Position numbers and translations under genes: made by a program | The notes under the pieces: model-generated | What the model was told of the DNA's origin: nothing | Seen by the model: the letters and a program-made list of their open reading frames with translations, nothing else | Database searches by the model: none | Part shown: positions 6,276-19,550 of the stretch, in pieces | How positions within the stretch are numbered: the stretch's first letter is position 1 | How the letters are laid out: each line of letters opens with the position of its first letter | Assembly (NCBI GenBank): GCA_016165875.1 | Contig: JABBOT010000005.1 | Coordinates: 27,846,120 to 27,910,119, forward strand | DNA length: 64,000 bases | Reading direction: 5' to 3' | Source of the DNA: Acanthopleura granulata | Taxonomy: Eukaryota; Mollusca; Polyplacophora; Chitonida; Chitonidae

Positions 6276-9200
6276 ATAGGCTACAGCTTAGGATGCAAAT
6301 TTCCAGGGCCCATTATTCGGAGAAGGTGTATTTCCAATATGTATAAAACAAGACGGCATCTCAACTGTACGCGTACGTGCTTTAGCAGTATATATACCAA
6401 AACTGGAACGATAGAGAGAAGATGTGCACGGCACGTGCGCAAGAGAAGAGAAAAACAAGGAAAACACGTTAATTTCAAATTGGATGCCAAAACAAAAGTA
6501 AGAATAAATACGTCGGTTGTACGTCATAGCCTACAGCTTAGTATGCAAATTTCCAGGGCCCATTATTCGGAGAAGGTGTATTTCCGATATGCATAAAACA
6601 AGACGGCATCTCAACTGTGGGCGTATGTGCTTTAGCAGTATATATACCAAAAACTGGAACGATAGAGAGAAGATTTGAGTCTCTGCCACACGATAAGAAA
6701 AAAGAAAAACAAAGAAAACACGTTTATTTAAAATGGGATGCCATGAGCAAAGTAAGAATCAATACGTTGGTTCTACGTCACAGGCTACAGCTTAGTATGC
6801 AAATTTCCAGGGCCCATTATTCGGAGAAGGTGTATTTCCGATATGTAATAAAACAAGACGGCATCTCACCTGTAGGCGTACGTGCTTTAGCAGTATATAT
6901 ACCAAAACTCGAACGATAGAGAGAAGAGGAGCACGGCACGTGCGCAAGAAAAAGTAGGAAAAAACGTTAATTTCAAATGGGATGCCAAGACAGAAGTAAG
7001 AATAAATACGTCGGTTGTACGTCATAGGCTACACTTTAAAATGCAGATTTCCAGGGCCCATTATTCGGAGAAGGTGTATTTCCGATATGTATAAAACAAG
7101 ACGGCATCTCAACTGTAGGTGTGCGTTCTTTAGGAATACATATACCAAGACTGGAACGATAGAGAAAAGATGAAAAGACAAAAGTAAGAATAAATACGTC
7201 GGTTGTACGTCATAGGCTACACTTTAATATGCAGATTTCCAGGGCCCATTATTCGGAAAAGGTGTATTTCCTATATGTATAAAAGAAGTCGGCATCTCCA
7301 CTGTACGTGAACCTGCTTCGGCAGTACATATACAAAAACGGGAACAATACAGAGAACATTTCAGTTTCTGCCACACCATAAGAAAAAAGAAAAACAAAGA
7401 AAACACGTTTATTTAAAATGGGATGCCATGAGCAAAGTAAGAATCAATACGTTGGTTCTGCGCCACAGCCTACAGTTTAGTATGCAAATTTCCAGAGCCC
7501 ATAATGCGGAAAAGGTGTATTTCCGATATGTATAAAACAAGCCGGCATCTCAACTGTAGGTGTGCGTGCTTTAGCAGTACATATACCAAAACTGGAACGA
7601 TAGAGAGAAAATGAACACGGCACGTGCGCAAGAATAGAGAAAAACAAGGAAAAAACGTTAATTTCAAATTGGATGCCAAAACAAAGGTAAGAATAAATAC
7701 GTCGGTTCTATGTCATAGGCTACAGCTTAGGATGTAAATTTCCAGGGCCCATTATTCGGAGAAGGTGTTTTTCCGATATGTATAAAACAAGACGGCATCT
7801 CAGCTGTAGGCGTACGTGCTTCAGCAGTATATATACCAAAACCGGAACGATAGAGAGAAGATTTCAATCGAATCCACACCACAAGAATAAAGAAAAATAA
7901 AGAAAAAACGTTAATTTCAAATGGGATGCCTAGACAAAAGTAAGAATAATTACGTCGGTTGTACGTCATACGGTACACTTCAGTATGCAGATTTCGGAGG
8001 CCCATTATTCGGAAAAGGTGTATTTTCTATATGTATAAAAGAAGTCGGCGTCTCAACTGTACGCGAACTTGCTTCGGCAGTACATATACGAAAAAAACAC
8101 GTTTATTTAAAATGGGATGTCATGAGCAAAGTAAGAATCAATACGTTGGTTCTACGTCACAGGCTACAGCTTAGCATGCAAATTTCCAGGGCCCATTATT
8201 CGGAGAAGGTGTATTTCCGATATGTAATAAAACAAGACGGCATCTCAACTGTAGGTGTGCGTGCTTTAGCAGTATATATACCAAAACTGGAACGATAGAG
8301 AGAATAGGAGCACGGCACGTGCGCAAGAAAAACAAGGAAAAAACGTTAATTTCAAATGGGATGCCAAGACAGAAGTAAGAATAAATACGTCGGTTGTACG
8401 TCATAGGCTCCAGTTTAGTATGCAAATTTCCAGGGCCCATTATTCGGAGAAGGTGTATTTCCGATATGTATAAAACAAGACGGCATCTCAACTGTAGGTG
8501 TGCGTTCTTTAGCAGTACATATACCAAGACTGGAACGATAGAGAGAAGAGGAGCACGGCACGTGCGCAAGAATAGAGAAAAACAAGGAAAAAACGTTAAT
8601 TTCAAATGGGATGCCAAAACAAAAGTAAGAATAAATACGTCGGTTGTACGTCACAGGCTACAGTTTAGTATGCAAATTTCCAGGGCCCATGATGCGGAAA
8701 AGGTGTATGTTCGGCCTGTAAAAAGGAAGGCGGCATCTTAAATTGCAACGACAAAAAGAAGATTTCAATCGAATGCACACCACAAGAATAAAGAAAAACA
8801 AAGAAAAAACGTTAATTTCAAATGGGATGAAAAGAGAAAACTAAGAATCAATACGTCGGTTGTACGTCATAGGCTACAATTTAGTATGCAAATTTGCGAG
8901 GCCCATTATTCGGAAAAGGTGGTTTTCCTATATGTATAAAAGAAGTCGGCATCTCAACTGTACGCGAACTTCCTTCGGCAGTACATATACTAAAACGGGA
9001 ACGATACAGAGAAGATTTCAGTCTCTGCCACACGATAAGAAAAAAGAAACCACGTTTATTTAAAATGGGATGCCATGAGCAAAGTAAGAATCAATACGAT
9101 GGTTCTACGTCACAGGTTACAGTTTAGTATGCAAATTTCCAGAGCCCATAATGCGGAAAAGGTGTATGTTCGGCCTGTATAAAGGAAGACGGCATCTTAA

Positions 9201-9866
9201 ATTGCAACGACAAAGAGAAGATTTCAATCGATTCCACACCACAAGAATGAAGAAAAACAAAGAAAAAACGTTAATTTCAAATGGGATGAAAAAAGAAAAC
9301 TAAGAATCAATACGTCGGTTGTACGTCATAGGCTACAATTTAGTATGCAAATTTCCAAGGCCCATTATTCGGAAAAGGTGGTTTTCCTATATGTATAAAA
9401 GAAGTCGGCGTCTCAACTGTACGCGAACTTGCTTCAGCAGTACATATACTAAAACGGGAACGATACAGAGAAGATTTCAGTCTCTGCCACACCACAAGAA
9501 TGAAGAAAAACAAAGAAAAAACTTCAATTTCAAGTGGGATGCCATGACAAAGGTAAGAATAAATGCGTTGGTTCTATGTCATAGGCTACACTTTAGTATG
9601 CAAATTTCCAGGGCCCATTATTCGGAAAAGGTGTATTTCCGATATGTATAAAACAAGACGGCATCTCAACTGTAGGCGTACGTGCTTTAGCAGTACATAT
9701 ACCAAAACTGGAACGATAGAGAGAAGATAAGCACGGCACGTGCGCAAGAAAAACAAGGAAAAAACGTTAATTTCAAATGGGATGCCAAGACAAAAGTAAG
9801 AATAAATACGTCGGTTGTACGTCATATTCTACACTTTAATATGCAGATTTCCAGGGCCCATTATTC
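6276..9866 (+). repeat. Higher-order repeat, 4,054-bp period, copy 1
   Basis: This block recurs 4,054 bp to the right with very few differences, including rare landmarks such as a class B copy with AATAAAACAAG after the TATA and the fused monomer with ACGAAAAAAACACG near 8089. It differs clearly from the later 4,017-bp family, so this end of the array has its own homogenisation history. Confidence 0.8.
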
Positions 9867-10329
9867 GGAAAAGGTGGTTTTCCTATATGTATAAAAGAAG
9901 TCGGCATCTCAACTGTACGCGAACTTGCTTCGGCAATACATATACTAAAACGGGAACAATACAGAGAAGATTTGAGTCCCTGCCACACCATAAGAAAAAA
10001 GAAAAACAAAGAAAACACGTTTATTTAAAATGGGATGCCATGAGCAAAGTAAGAATAAATACGTCGGTTCTACGTCACAGTCTACAGTTTAGTATGCAAA
10101 TTTCCAGGGCCCATAATGCGGAAAAGGTGTATTTCCGATATGTATAAAACAAGACGGCATCTCAATTGTACGCGAACTTGCTTCGGTAGTACATATACAA
10201 AAACGGGAACATTACAGAGAAGATTTCAGTTTGTGCCACACGATAAGAAAAAACAAAAACAAAGAAAACACGTTTATTTAAAACGGGATGCCATGAGCAA
10301 AGTAAGAATCAATACGTTGGTTCTACGTC

Positions 10330-13300
10330 ACAGGCTACAGCTTAGGATGCAAATTTCCAGGGCCCATTATTCGGAGAAGGTGTATTTCCAATATGTATAA
10401 AACAAGACGGCATCTCAACTGTACGCGTACGTGCTTTAGCAGTATTTATACCAAAACTGGAACGATAGAGAGAAGTTGTGCACGGCACGTGCGCAAGAGA
10501 AGAGAAAAACAAGGAAAACACGTTAATTTCAAATTTGATGCCAAAACAAAAGTAAGAATAAATACGTCGGTTGTACGTCATAGGCTACAGCTTAGTATGC
10601 AAATTTCCAGGGCCCATTATTCGGAGAAGGTGTATTTCCGATATGCATAAAACAAGACGGCATCTCAACTGTGGGCGTATGTGCTTTAGCAGTATATATA
10701 CCAAAAACTGGAACGATAGAGAGAAGATTTGAGTCTCTGCCACACGATAAGAAAAAAGAAAAACAAAGAAAACACGTTTATTTAAAATGGGATGCCATGA
10801 GCAAAGTAAGAATCAATACGTTGGTTCTACGTCACAGGCTACAGCTTAGTATGCAAATTTCCAGGGCCAATTATTCGGAGAAGGTGTATTTCCGATATGT
10901 AATAAAACAAGACGGCATCTCACCTGTAGGCGTACGTGTTTTAGCAGTATATATACCAAAACTCGAACGATAGAGAGAAGAGGAGCACGGCACGTGCGCA
11001 AGGAAAAGTAGGAAAAAACGTTAATTTCAAATGGGATGCCAAGACAGAAGTAAGAATAAATACGTCGGTTGTACGTCATAGGCTACACTTTAAAATGCAG
11101 ATTTCCAGGGCCCATTATTCGGAGAAGGTGTATTTCCGATATGTATAAAACAAGACGGCATCTCAACTGTAGGTGTGCGTTCTTTAGGAGTACATATACC
11201 AAGACTGGAACGATAGAGAAAAGATGAAAAGACAAAAGTAAGAATAAATACGTCGGTTGTACGTCATAGGCTACACTTTAATATGCAGATTTCCAGGGCC
11301 CATTATTCGGAAAAGGTGTATTTCCTATATGTATAAAAGAAGTCGGCATCTCCACTGTACGTGAACCTGCTTCGGCAGTACATATACAAAAACGGGAACA
11401 ATACAGAGAAGATTTCAGTTTCTGCCACACCATAAGAAAAAAGAAAAACAAAGAAAACACGTCTATTTAAAATGGGATGCCATGAGCAAAGTAAGAATCA
11501 ATACGTTGGTTCTACGTCACAGCCTACAGTTTAGTATGCAAATTTCCAGAGCCCATAATGCGGAAAAGGTGTATTTCCGATATGTATAAAACAAGCCGGC
11601 ATCTCAACTGTAGGTGTGCGTGCTTTAGCAGTACATATACCAAAACTGGAACGATAGAGAGAAAACGAACACGGCACGTGCGCAAGAATAGAGAAAAAGA
11701 AGGAAAAAACGTTAATTTCAAATTGGATGCCAAAACAAAAGTAAGAATAAATACGTCGGTTCTATGTCATAGGCTACAGCTTAGGATGCAAATTTCCAGG
11801 GCCCATTATTCGGAGAAGGTGTTTTTCCGATATGTATAAAACAAGACGGCATCTCAGCTGTAGGTGTACGTGCTTCAGCAGTATATATACCAAAACCGGA
11901 ACGATAGAGAGAAGATTTCAATCGAATCCACACCACAAGAATAAAGAAAAATAAAGAAAAAACGTTAATTTCAAATGGGATGCCTAGACAAAAGTAAGAA
12001 TAATTACGTCGGTTGTACGTCATACGGTACACTTCAGTATGCAGATTTCGGAGGCCCATTATTCGGAAAAGGTGTATTTTCTATATGTATAAAAGAAGTC
12101 GGCGTCTCAACTGTACGCGAACTTGCTTCGGCAGTACATATACGAAAAAAACACGTTTATTTAAAATGGGATGTCATGAGCAAAGTAAGAATCAATACGT
12201 TGGTTCTACGTCACAGGCTACAGCTTAGCATGCAAATTTCCAGGGCCCATTATTCGGAGAAGTTGTATTTCCGATATGTAATAAAACAAGACGGCATCTC
12301 AACTGTAGGCGTACGTGCTTTAGCAGTATATATACCAAAACTGGAACGATAGAGAGAAGAGGAGCACGGCACGTGCGCAAGAAAAACAAGGAAAAAACGT
12401 TAATTTCAAATGGGATGCCAAGACAGAAGTAAGAATAAATACGTCGGTTGTACGTCATAGGCTCCAGTTTAGTATGCAAATTTCCAGGGCCCATTATTCG
12501 GAGAAGGTGTATTTCCGATATGTATAAAACAAGACGGCATCTCAACTGTAGGTGTGCGTTCTTTAGCAGTACATATACCAAGACTGGAACGATAGAGAGA
12601 AGAGGAGCACGGCACGTGCGCAAGAATAGAGAAAAACAAGGAAAAAACGTTAATTTCAAATGGGATGCCAAAACAAAAGTAAGAATAAATACGTCGGTTG
12701 TACGTCACAGGCTACAGTTTAGTATGCAAATTTCCAGGGCCCATGATGCGGAAAAGGTGTATGTTCGGCCTGTAAAAAGGAAGACGGCATCTTAAATTGC
12801 AACGACAAAGAGAAGATTTCAATCGAATGCACACCACAAGAATAAAGAAAAACAAAGAAAAAACGTTAATTTCAAATGGGATGAAAAGAGAAAACTAAGA
12901 ATCAATACGTCGGTTGTACGTCATAGGCTACAATTTAGTATGCAAATTTGCCAGGCCCATTATTCGGAAAAGGTGGTTTTCCTATATGTATAAAAGAAGT
13001 CGGCATCTCAACTGTACGCGAACTTGCTTCGGCAGTACATATACTAAAACGGGAACGATACAGAGAAGATTTCAGTCTCTGCCACACGATAAGAAAAAAG
13101 AAAACACGTTTATTTAAAATGGGATGCCATGAGCAAAGTAAGAATCAATACGTTGGTTCTACGTCACAGGCTACAGTTTAGTATGCAAATTTCCAGAGCC
13201 CATAATGCGGAAAAGGTGTATGTTCGGCCTGTATAAAGGAAGACGGCATCTTAAATTGCAACGACAAAGAGAAGATTTCAATCGATTCCACACCACAAGA

Positions 13301-13920
13301 ATAAAGAAAAACAAAGAAAAAACGTTAATTTCAAATGGGATGAAAAGAGAAAACTAAGAATCAATACGTCGGTTGTACGTCATAGGCTACAATTTAGTAT
13401 GCAAAGTTCCGAGGCCCATTATTCGGAAAAGGTGGTTTTCCTATATGTATAAAAGAAGTCGGCGTCTCAACTGTACGCGAACTTGCTTCAGCAGTACATA
13501 TACTAAAACGGGAACGATACAGAGAAGATTTCAGTCTCTGCCACACCACAAGAAGGAAGAAAAACAAAGAAAAAACTTCAATTTCAAGTGGGATGCCATG
13601 ACAAAGGTAAGAATAAATACGTTGGTTCTATGTCATAGGCTACACTTTAGTATGCAAATTTCCAGAGCCCATTATTCGGAAAAGGTGTATTTCCGATATG
13701 TATAAAACAAGACGGCATCTCAACTGTAGGCGTACGTGCTTTAGCAGTACATATACCAAAACTCGAACGATAGAGAGAAGATGAGCACGGCATGAGCGCA
13801 AGAAAAACAAGGAAAAAACGTTAATTTCCAATGGGATGCCAAAACAAAAGTAAGAATAAATACGTCGGTTGTACGTCATATTCTACACTTTAATATGCAG
13901 ATTTCCAGGGAACATTATTC
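10330..13920 (+). repeat. Higher-order repeat, 4,054-bp period, copy 2
   Basis: The partner of 6,276-9,866. Its left junction falls inside the ACGTCACAGGCTACAG stretch shared by all monomers, consistent with unequal crossing-over at a homologous position. Similarity to copy 1 ends near 13,900, where the right-hand variant with CGGACAACG in the PSE region begins. Confidence 0.8.
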
Positions 13921-16900
13921 GGACAACGTGTATTTCCTATATGTATAAAAGAAGTCGGCATCTCAACTGTACGCGAACCTGCTTCGGCAGTACATATACT
14001 ACAACGGGAACGATACAGAGAAGATTTGAGTCTCTGCCACACGATAAGAAAAAAGAAAAACAAAGAAAACACGTTTATTTAAAATGGGATGCCATGATTG
14101 CAGGGCCCATAATGCGGGAAAGGTGTACTTCCGATATGTATAAAACAAGCCGGCACCTCAACTGTAGGTGTGCGTGCTTTAGCAGTATATATACCAAAAC
14201 TGGAACGATAGAGAGAAGATGTGCACGGCACGTGCGCAAGAGAAGAGAAAAACAAGGAAAACACGTTAATTTCAAATTGGATGCCAAAACAAAAGTAAGA
14301 ATAAATACGTCGGTTGTACGTCATAGGCTCCAGTTTAGTATGCAAATTTCCAGGGCCCATTATTCGGAGAAGGTGTATTTCCGATATGTATAAAACAAGA
14401 CGGCATCTCAACTGTAGGTGTGCGTGCTTTAGCAGTACATATACCAAGACTGGAACGATAGAGAAAAGATGAAAAGACAAAAGTAAGAATAAATACGTCG
14501 GTTCTACGTCATAGGCTACACTTTAATATGCAGATTTCCAGGGCCCATTATTCGGAAAAGGTGTTTTTCCTATATGTATAAAAGAAGTCGGCATCTCAAC
14601 TGTACGCGAACTTGCTTCGGCAATACATATACTAAAACGGGAACGATACAGAGAAGATTTCAGTCTCTGTCACACGATAAGAAAAAAGAAAAACATAGAA
14701 ACCATGTTTATTTAAAATGGGATGCCATGAGCAAAGTAAGAATCAATACGATGGTTCTACGTCACAGGCTACAGTTTAGTATGCAAATTTCCAGGGCCCA
14801 TAATGCGGAAAAGGTGTATGTTCGGCCTGTATAAAGGGAGACGGCATCTTAAATTGCAACGACAAAGAGAAGATTTCAATCGATTCCACACCACAAGAAT
14901 AAAGAAAAACAAGGAAAAAACGTTAATTTCAAATTAGATGCCGAAAAAAAAGTAAGAATAAATACGTCGGTTGTACGTCATAGGCTACAGCTTAGTATGC
15001 AGATTTCCGAGGCCCATTATTCGGAAAAGGTGGTTTTCCTATATGTATAAAAGAAGTCGGCATCTCAACTGTACGCGAACTTCCTTCGGCAATACATATA
15101 CTAAAACGGGAACGATACAGAGAAGATTTCAGTCTCTGCCACACGATAAGAAAAAAGAAACCATGTTTATTTAAAATGGGATGCCATGAGCAAAGTAAGA
15201 ATCAATACGATGGTTCTACGTCACAGGTTACAGTTTAGTATGCAAATTTCCAGAGCCCATAATGCGGAAAAGGTGTATGTTCGGCCTGTATAAAGGAAGA
15301 CGGCATCTTAAATTGCAACGACAAAGAGAAGATTTCAATCGATTCCACACCACAAGAATAGAGAAAAACAAAGAAAAAACGTTAATTTCAAATGGGATGA
15401 AAAAAGAAAACTAAGAATCAATACGTCGGTTGTACGTCATAGGCTACAATTTAGTATGCAAATTTCCGAGGCCCATTATTCGGAAAAGGTGGTTTTCCTA
15501 TATGTATAAAAGAAGTCGGCGTCTCAACTGTACGCGAACTTGCTTCAGCAGTACATATACTAAAACGGGAACGATACAGAGAAGATTTCAGTCTCTGCCA
15601 CACCACAAGAATGAAGAAAAACAAAGAAAAAACTTCAATTTCAAGTGGGATGCCATGACAAAGGTAAGAATAAATACGTTGGTTCTATGTCATAGGCTAC
15701 ACTTTAGTATGCAAATTTCCAGGGCCCATTATTCGGAAAAGGTGTATTTCCTATATGTATAAAACAAGACGGCATCTCAACTGTAGGCGTACGTGCTTTA
15801 GCAGTACATATACCAAAACTGGAACGATAGAGAGAAGATAAGCACGGCACGTGCGCAAGAAAAACAAGGAAAAAACGTTAATTTCAAATGGGATGCCAAG
15901 ACAAAAGTAAGAATAAATACGTCGGTTGTACGTCATAGGCTACAGTTTAGTATGCAAATTTCCAGGGCCCATTATTCGGAAAAGGTGTATTTCCTATATG
16001 TATAAAAGAAGTCGGCATCTCAACTGTACGCGAACTTGCTTCGGCAGTACATATACTAAAACGGGAACAATACAGAGAAGATTTGAGTCTCTGCCACACG
16101 ATAAGAAAAAAGAAAAACAAAGAAAACACGTTTATTTAAAATGGGATGCCATGAGCAAAGTAAGAATAAATACGTCGGTTCTACGTCACAGTCTACAGTT
16201 TAGTATGCAAATTTCCAGGGCCCATAATGCGGAAAAGGTGTATTTCCGATATGTATAAAACAAGACGGCATCTCAATTGTACGCGAACTTGCTTCGGTAG
16301 TACATATACAAAAACGGGAACATTACAGAGAAGATTTCAGTTTGTGCCACACGATAAGAAAAAACAAAAACAAAGAAAACACGTTTATTTAAAACGGGAT
16401 GCCATGAGCAAAGTAAGAATCAATACGTTGGTTCTACGTCACAGGCTACAGCTTAGGATGCAAATTTCCAGGGCCCATTATTCGGAGAAGGTGTATTTCC
16501 GATATGTATAAAACAAGACGGCATCTCAACTGTAGGTGTGCGTGCTTTAGCAGTACATATACCAAGACTGGAACGATAGAGAAAAGATGAAAAGACAAAA
16601 GTAAGAATAAATACGTCGGTTCTACGTCATAGGCTACACTTTAATATGCAGATTTCCAGGGCCCATTATTCGGAAAAGGTGGTTTTCCTATATGTATAAA
16701 ACAAGACGGCATCTCAACTGTAGGCGTACGTGCTTCAGCAGTATATATACCAAAACTGGAACGATAGAGAGAAGATGAGCACGGCACGTGCACAAGGAAA
16801 AAACGTTATTTTCAAATGGGATGCCAAGACAAAAGTAAGAATAAATACGTCGGTTGTACGTCATAGGCTCCAGTTTAGTATGCAAATTTCCAGGGCCCAT

Positions 16901-19550
16901 TATTCGGAGAAGGTGTATTTCCGATATGTATAAAACAAGACGGCATCTCAACTGTAGGTGTGCGTTCTTTAGGAGTACATATACCAAGACTGGAACGATA
17001 GAGAAAAGATGAGCACGGCACATGCGCAAGAATAGAGAAAAACAAGGAAAAAACGTTAATTTCAAATTGGATGCCGAAACAAAAGTAAGAATAAATACGT
17101 CGGTTGTACGTCATAGGCTACAGCTTAGTATGCAGATTTCCGAGGCCCATTATTCGGAAAAGGTGTATTTTCTATATGTATAAAAGAAGTCGGCATCTCA
17201 ACTGTACGCGAACTTGCTTCGGCAGTACATATACGAAAACGGGAACGATACAAAGAAGATTTGAGTCTCTGCCACACCATAAGAAAAAAGAAACCATGTT
17301 TATTTAAAATGGGATGCCATGAGGAAAGTAAGAATCAATACGATGGTTCTACGTCACAGGTTACAGTTTAGTATGCAAATTTCCAGAGCCCATAATGCGG
17401 AAAAGGTGTATGTTTGGCCTGTATAAAGGAAGACGGCATCTTAAATTGCAACGACAAAGAGAAGATTTCAATCGATTCCACACCACAAGAATAAAGAAAA
17501 ACAAAGAAAAAACGTTAATTTCAAATGGGATGAAAAAAGAAAACTAAGAATCAATACGTCGGTTGTACGTCATAGGCTACAATTTAGTATGCAAATTTCC
17601 GAGGCCCATTATTCGGAAAAGGTGGTTTTCCTATATGTATAAAAGAAGTCGGCGTCTCATCTGTACGCGAACTTGCTTCAGCAGTACATATACTAAAACG
17701 GGAACGATACACAGAAGATTTCAGTCTCTGCCACACCACAAGAATGAAGAAAAACAAAGAAAAAACTTCAAGTTCAAGTGGGATGCCATGACAAAGGTAA
17801 GAATAAATACGTTGGTTCTATGTCATAGGCTACACTTTAGTATGCAAATTTCCAGGGCCCATTATTCGGAAAAGGTGTATTTCCGATATGTATAAAACAA
17901 GACGGCATCTCAACTGTAGGCGTACGTGCTTTAGCAGTACATATACCAAAACTCGAACGATAGAGAGAAGATGAGCACGGCATGAGCGCAAGAAAAACAA
18001 GGAAAAAACGTTAATTTCCAATGGGATGCCAAGACAAAAGTAAGAATAAATACGTCGGTTGTACGTCATATTCTACACTTTAATATGCAGATTTCCAGGG
18101 CCCATTATTCGGACAACGTGTATTTCCTATATGTATAAAAGAAGTCGGCATCTCAACTGTACGCGAACCTGCTTCGGCAGTACATATACTAAAACGGGAA
18201 CGATACAGAGAAGATTTGAGTCTCTGCCACACGATAAGAAAAAAGAAAAACAAAGAAAACACGTTTATTTAAAATGGGATGCCATGATTCCAGGGCCCAT
18301 AATGCGGGAAAGGTGTACTTCCGATATGTATAAAACAAGCCGGCACCTCAACTGTAGGTGTGCGTGCTTTAGCAGTATATATACCAAAACTGGAACGATA
18401 GAGAGAAGATGTGCACGGCACGTGCGCAAGAGAAGAGAAAAACAAGGAAAACACGTTAATTTCAAATTGGATGCCAAAACAAAAGTAAGAATAAATACGT
18501 CGGTTGTACGTCATAGGCTCCAGTTTAGTATGCAAATTTCCAGGGCCCATTATTCGGAGAAGGTGTATTTCCGATATGTATAAAACAAGACGGCATCTCA
18601 ACTGTAGGTGTGCGTGCTTTAGCAGTACATATACCAAGACTGGAACGATAGAGAAAAGATGAAAAGACAAAAGTAAGAATAAATACGTCGGTTGTACGTC
18701 ATAGGCTACACTTTAATATGCAGATTTCCGAGGCCCATTATTCGGAAAAGGTGTATTTCCTATATGTATAAAAGAAGTCGGCATCTCAACTGTACGCGAA
18801 CTTGCTTCGGCAGTACATATACAAAAAGGGGAACAATACAGAGAAGATTTCAGTTTCTGCCACACCATAAGAAAAAAGAAAAACAAAGAAAACACGTTTA
18901 TTTAAAATGGGATGCCATGAGCAAAGTAAGAATCACTACGTTGGTTCTACGTCACAGGCTACAGTTTAGTATGCAAATTTCCAGAGCCCATGATGCGGAA
19001 AAGGTGTATGTTCGCCCTGTATAAAGGAAGACGGCATCTTAAATTGCAACGACAAAGAGGAGATTTCAATCGATTAAACACCACCGGAATAAAGAAAAAC
19101 AAAGAAGAAACGTTAATTTCAAATGGGATGCCAAGACAAAAGTAAGAATAAATACGTCGGTTGTACGTCATAGGCTACACTTTAATATGCACATTCCCAG
19201 GGCCCATTATTCGGAAAAGGTGGTTTTCCTATATGTATAAAAGAACTCGGCATCTCAACTGTACGCGAACTTGCTTCGGCAATACATATACTAAAACGGG
19301 AACGATACAGAGAAGATTTCAGTCTCTGCCACACGATAAGAAAAAAGAAAAACAAAGAAACCATGTTTATTTAAAATGGGATGCCATGAGCAAAGTAAGA
19401 ATCAATACGATGGTTCTACGTCACAGGTTACAGTTTAGTATGCAAATTTCCAGGGCCCATAATGCGGAAAAGGTGTATGTTCGGCCTGTATAAAGGGAGA
19501 CGGCATCTTAAATTGCAACGACAAAGAGAAGATTTCAATCGATTCCACAC
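13921..19550 (+). repeat. Mosaic array segment
   Basis: Made of pieces shared with other places: about 15.3-16.5 kb matches 9.2-10.4 kb (offset 6,111), and 17.4-18.7 kb matches 13.2-14.5 kb (offset 4,190). Octamer-less truncated monomers occur near 14,095 and 18,285. The 188-bp short class B form ending AAAAGATGAAAAGAC also appears here. Confidence 0.7.
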
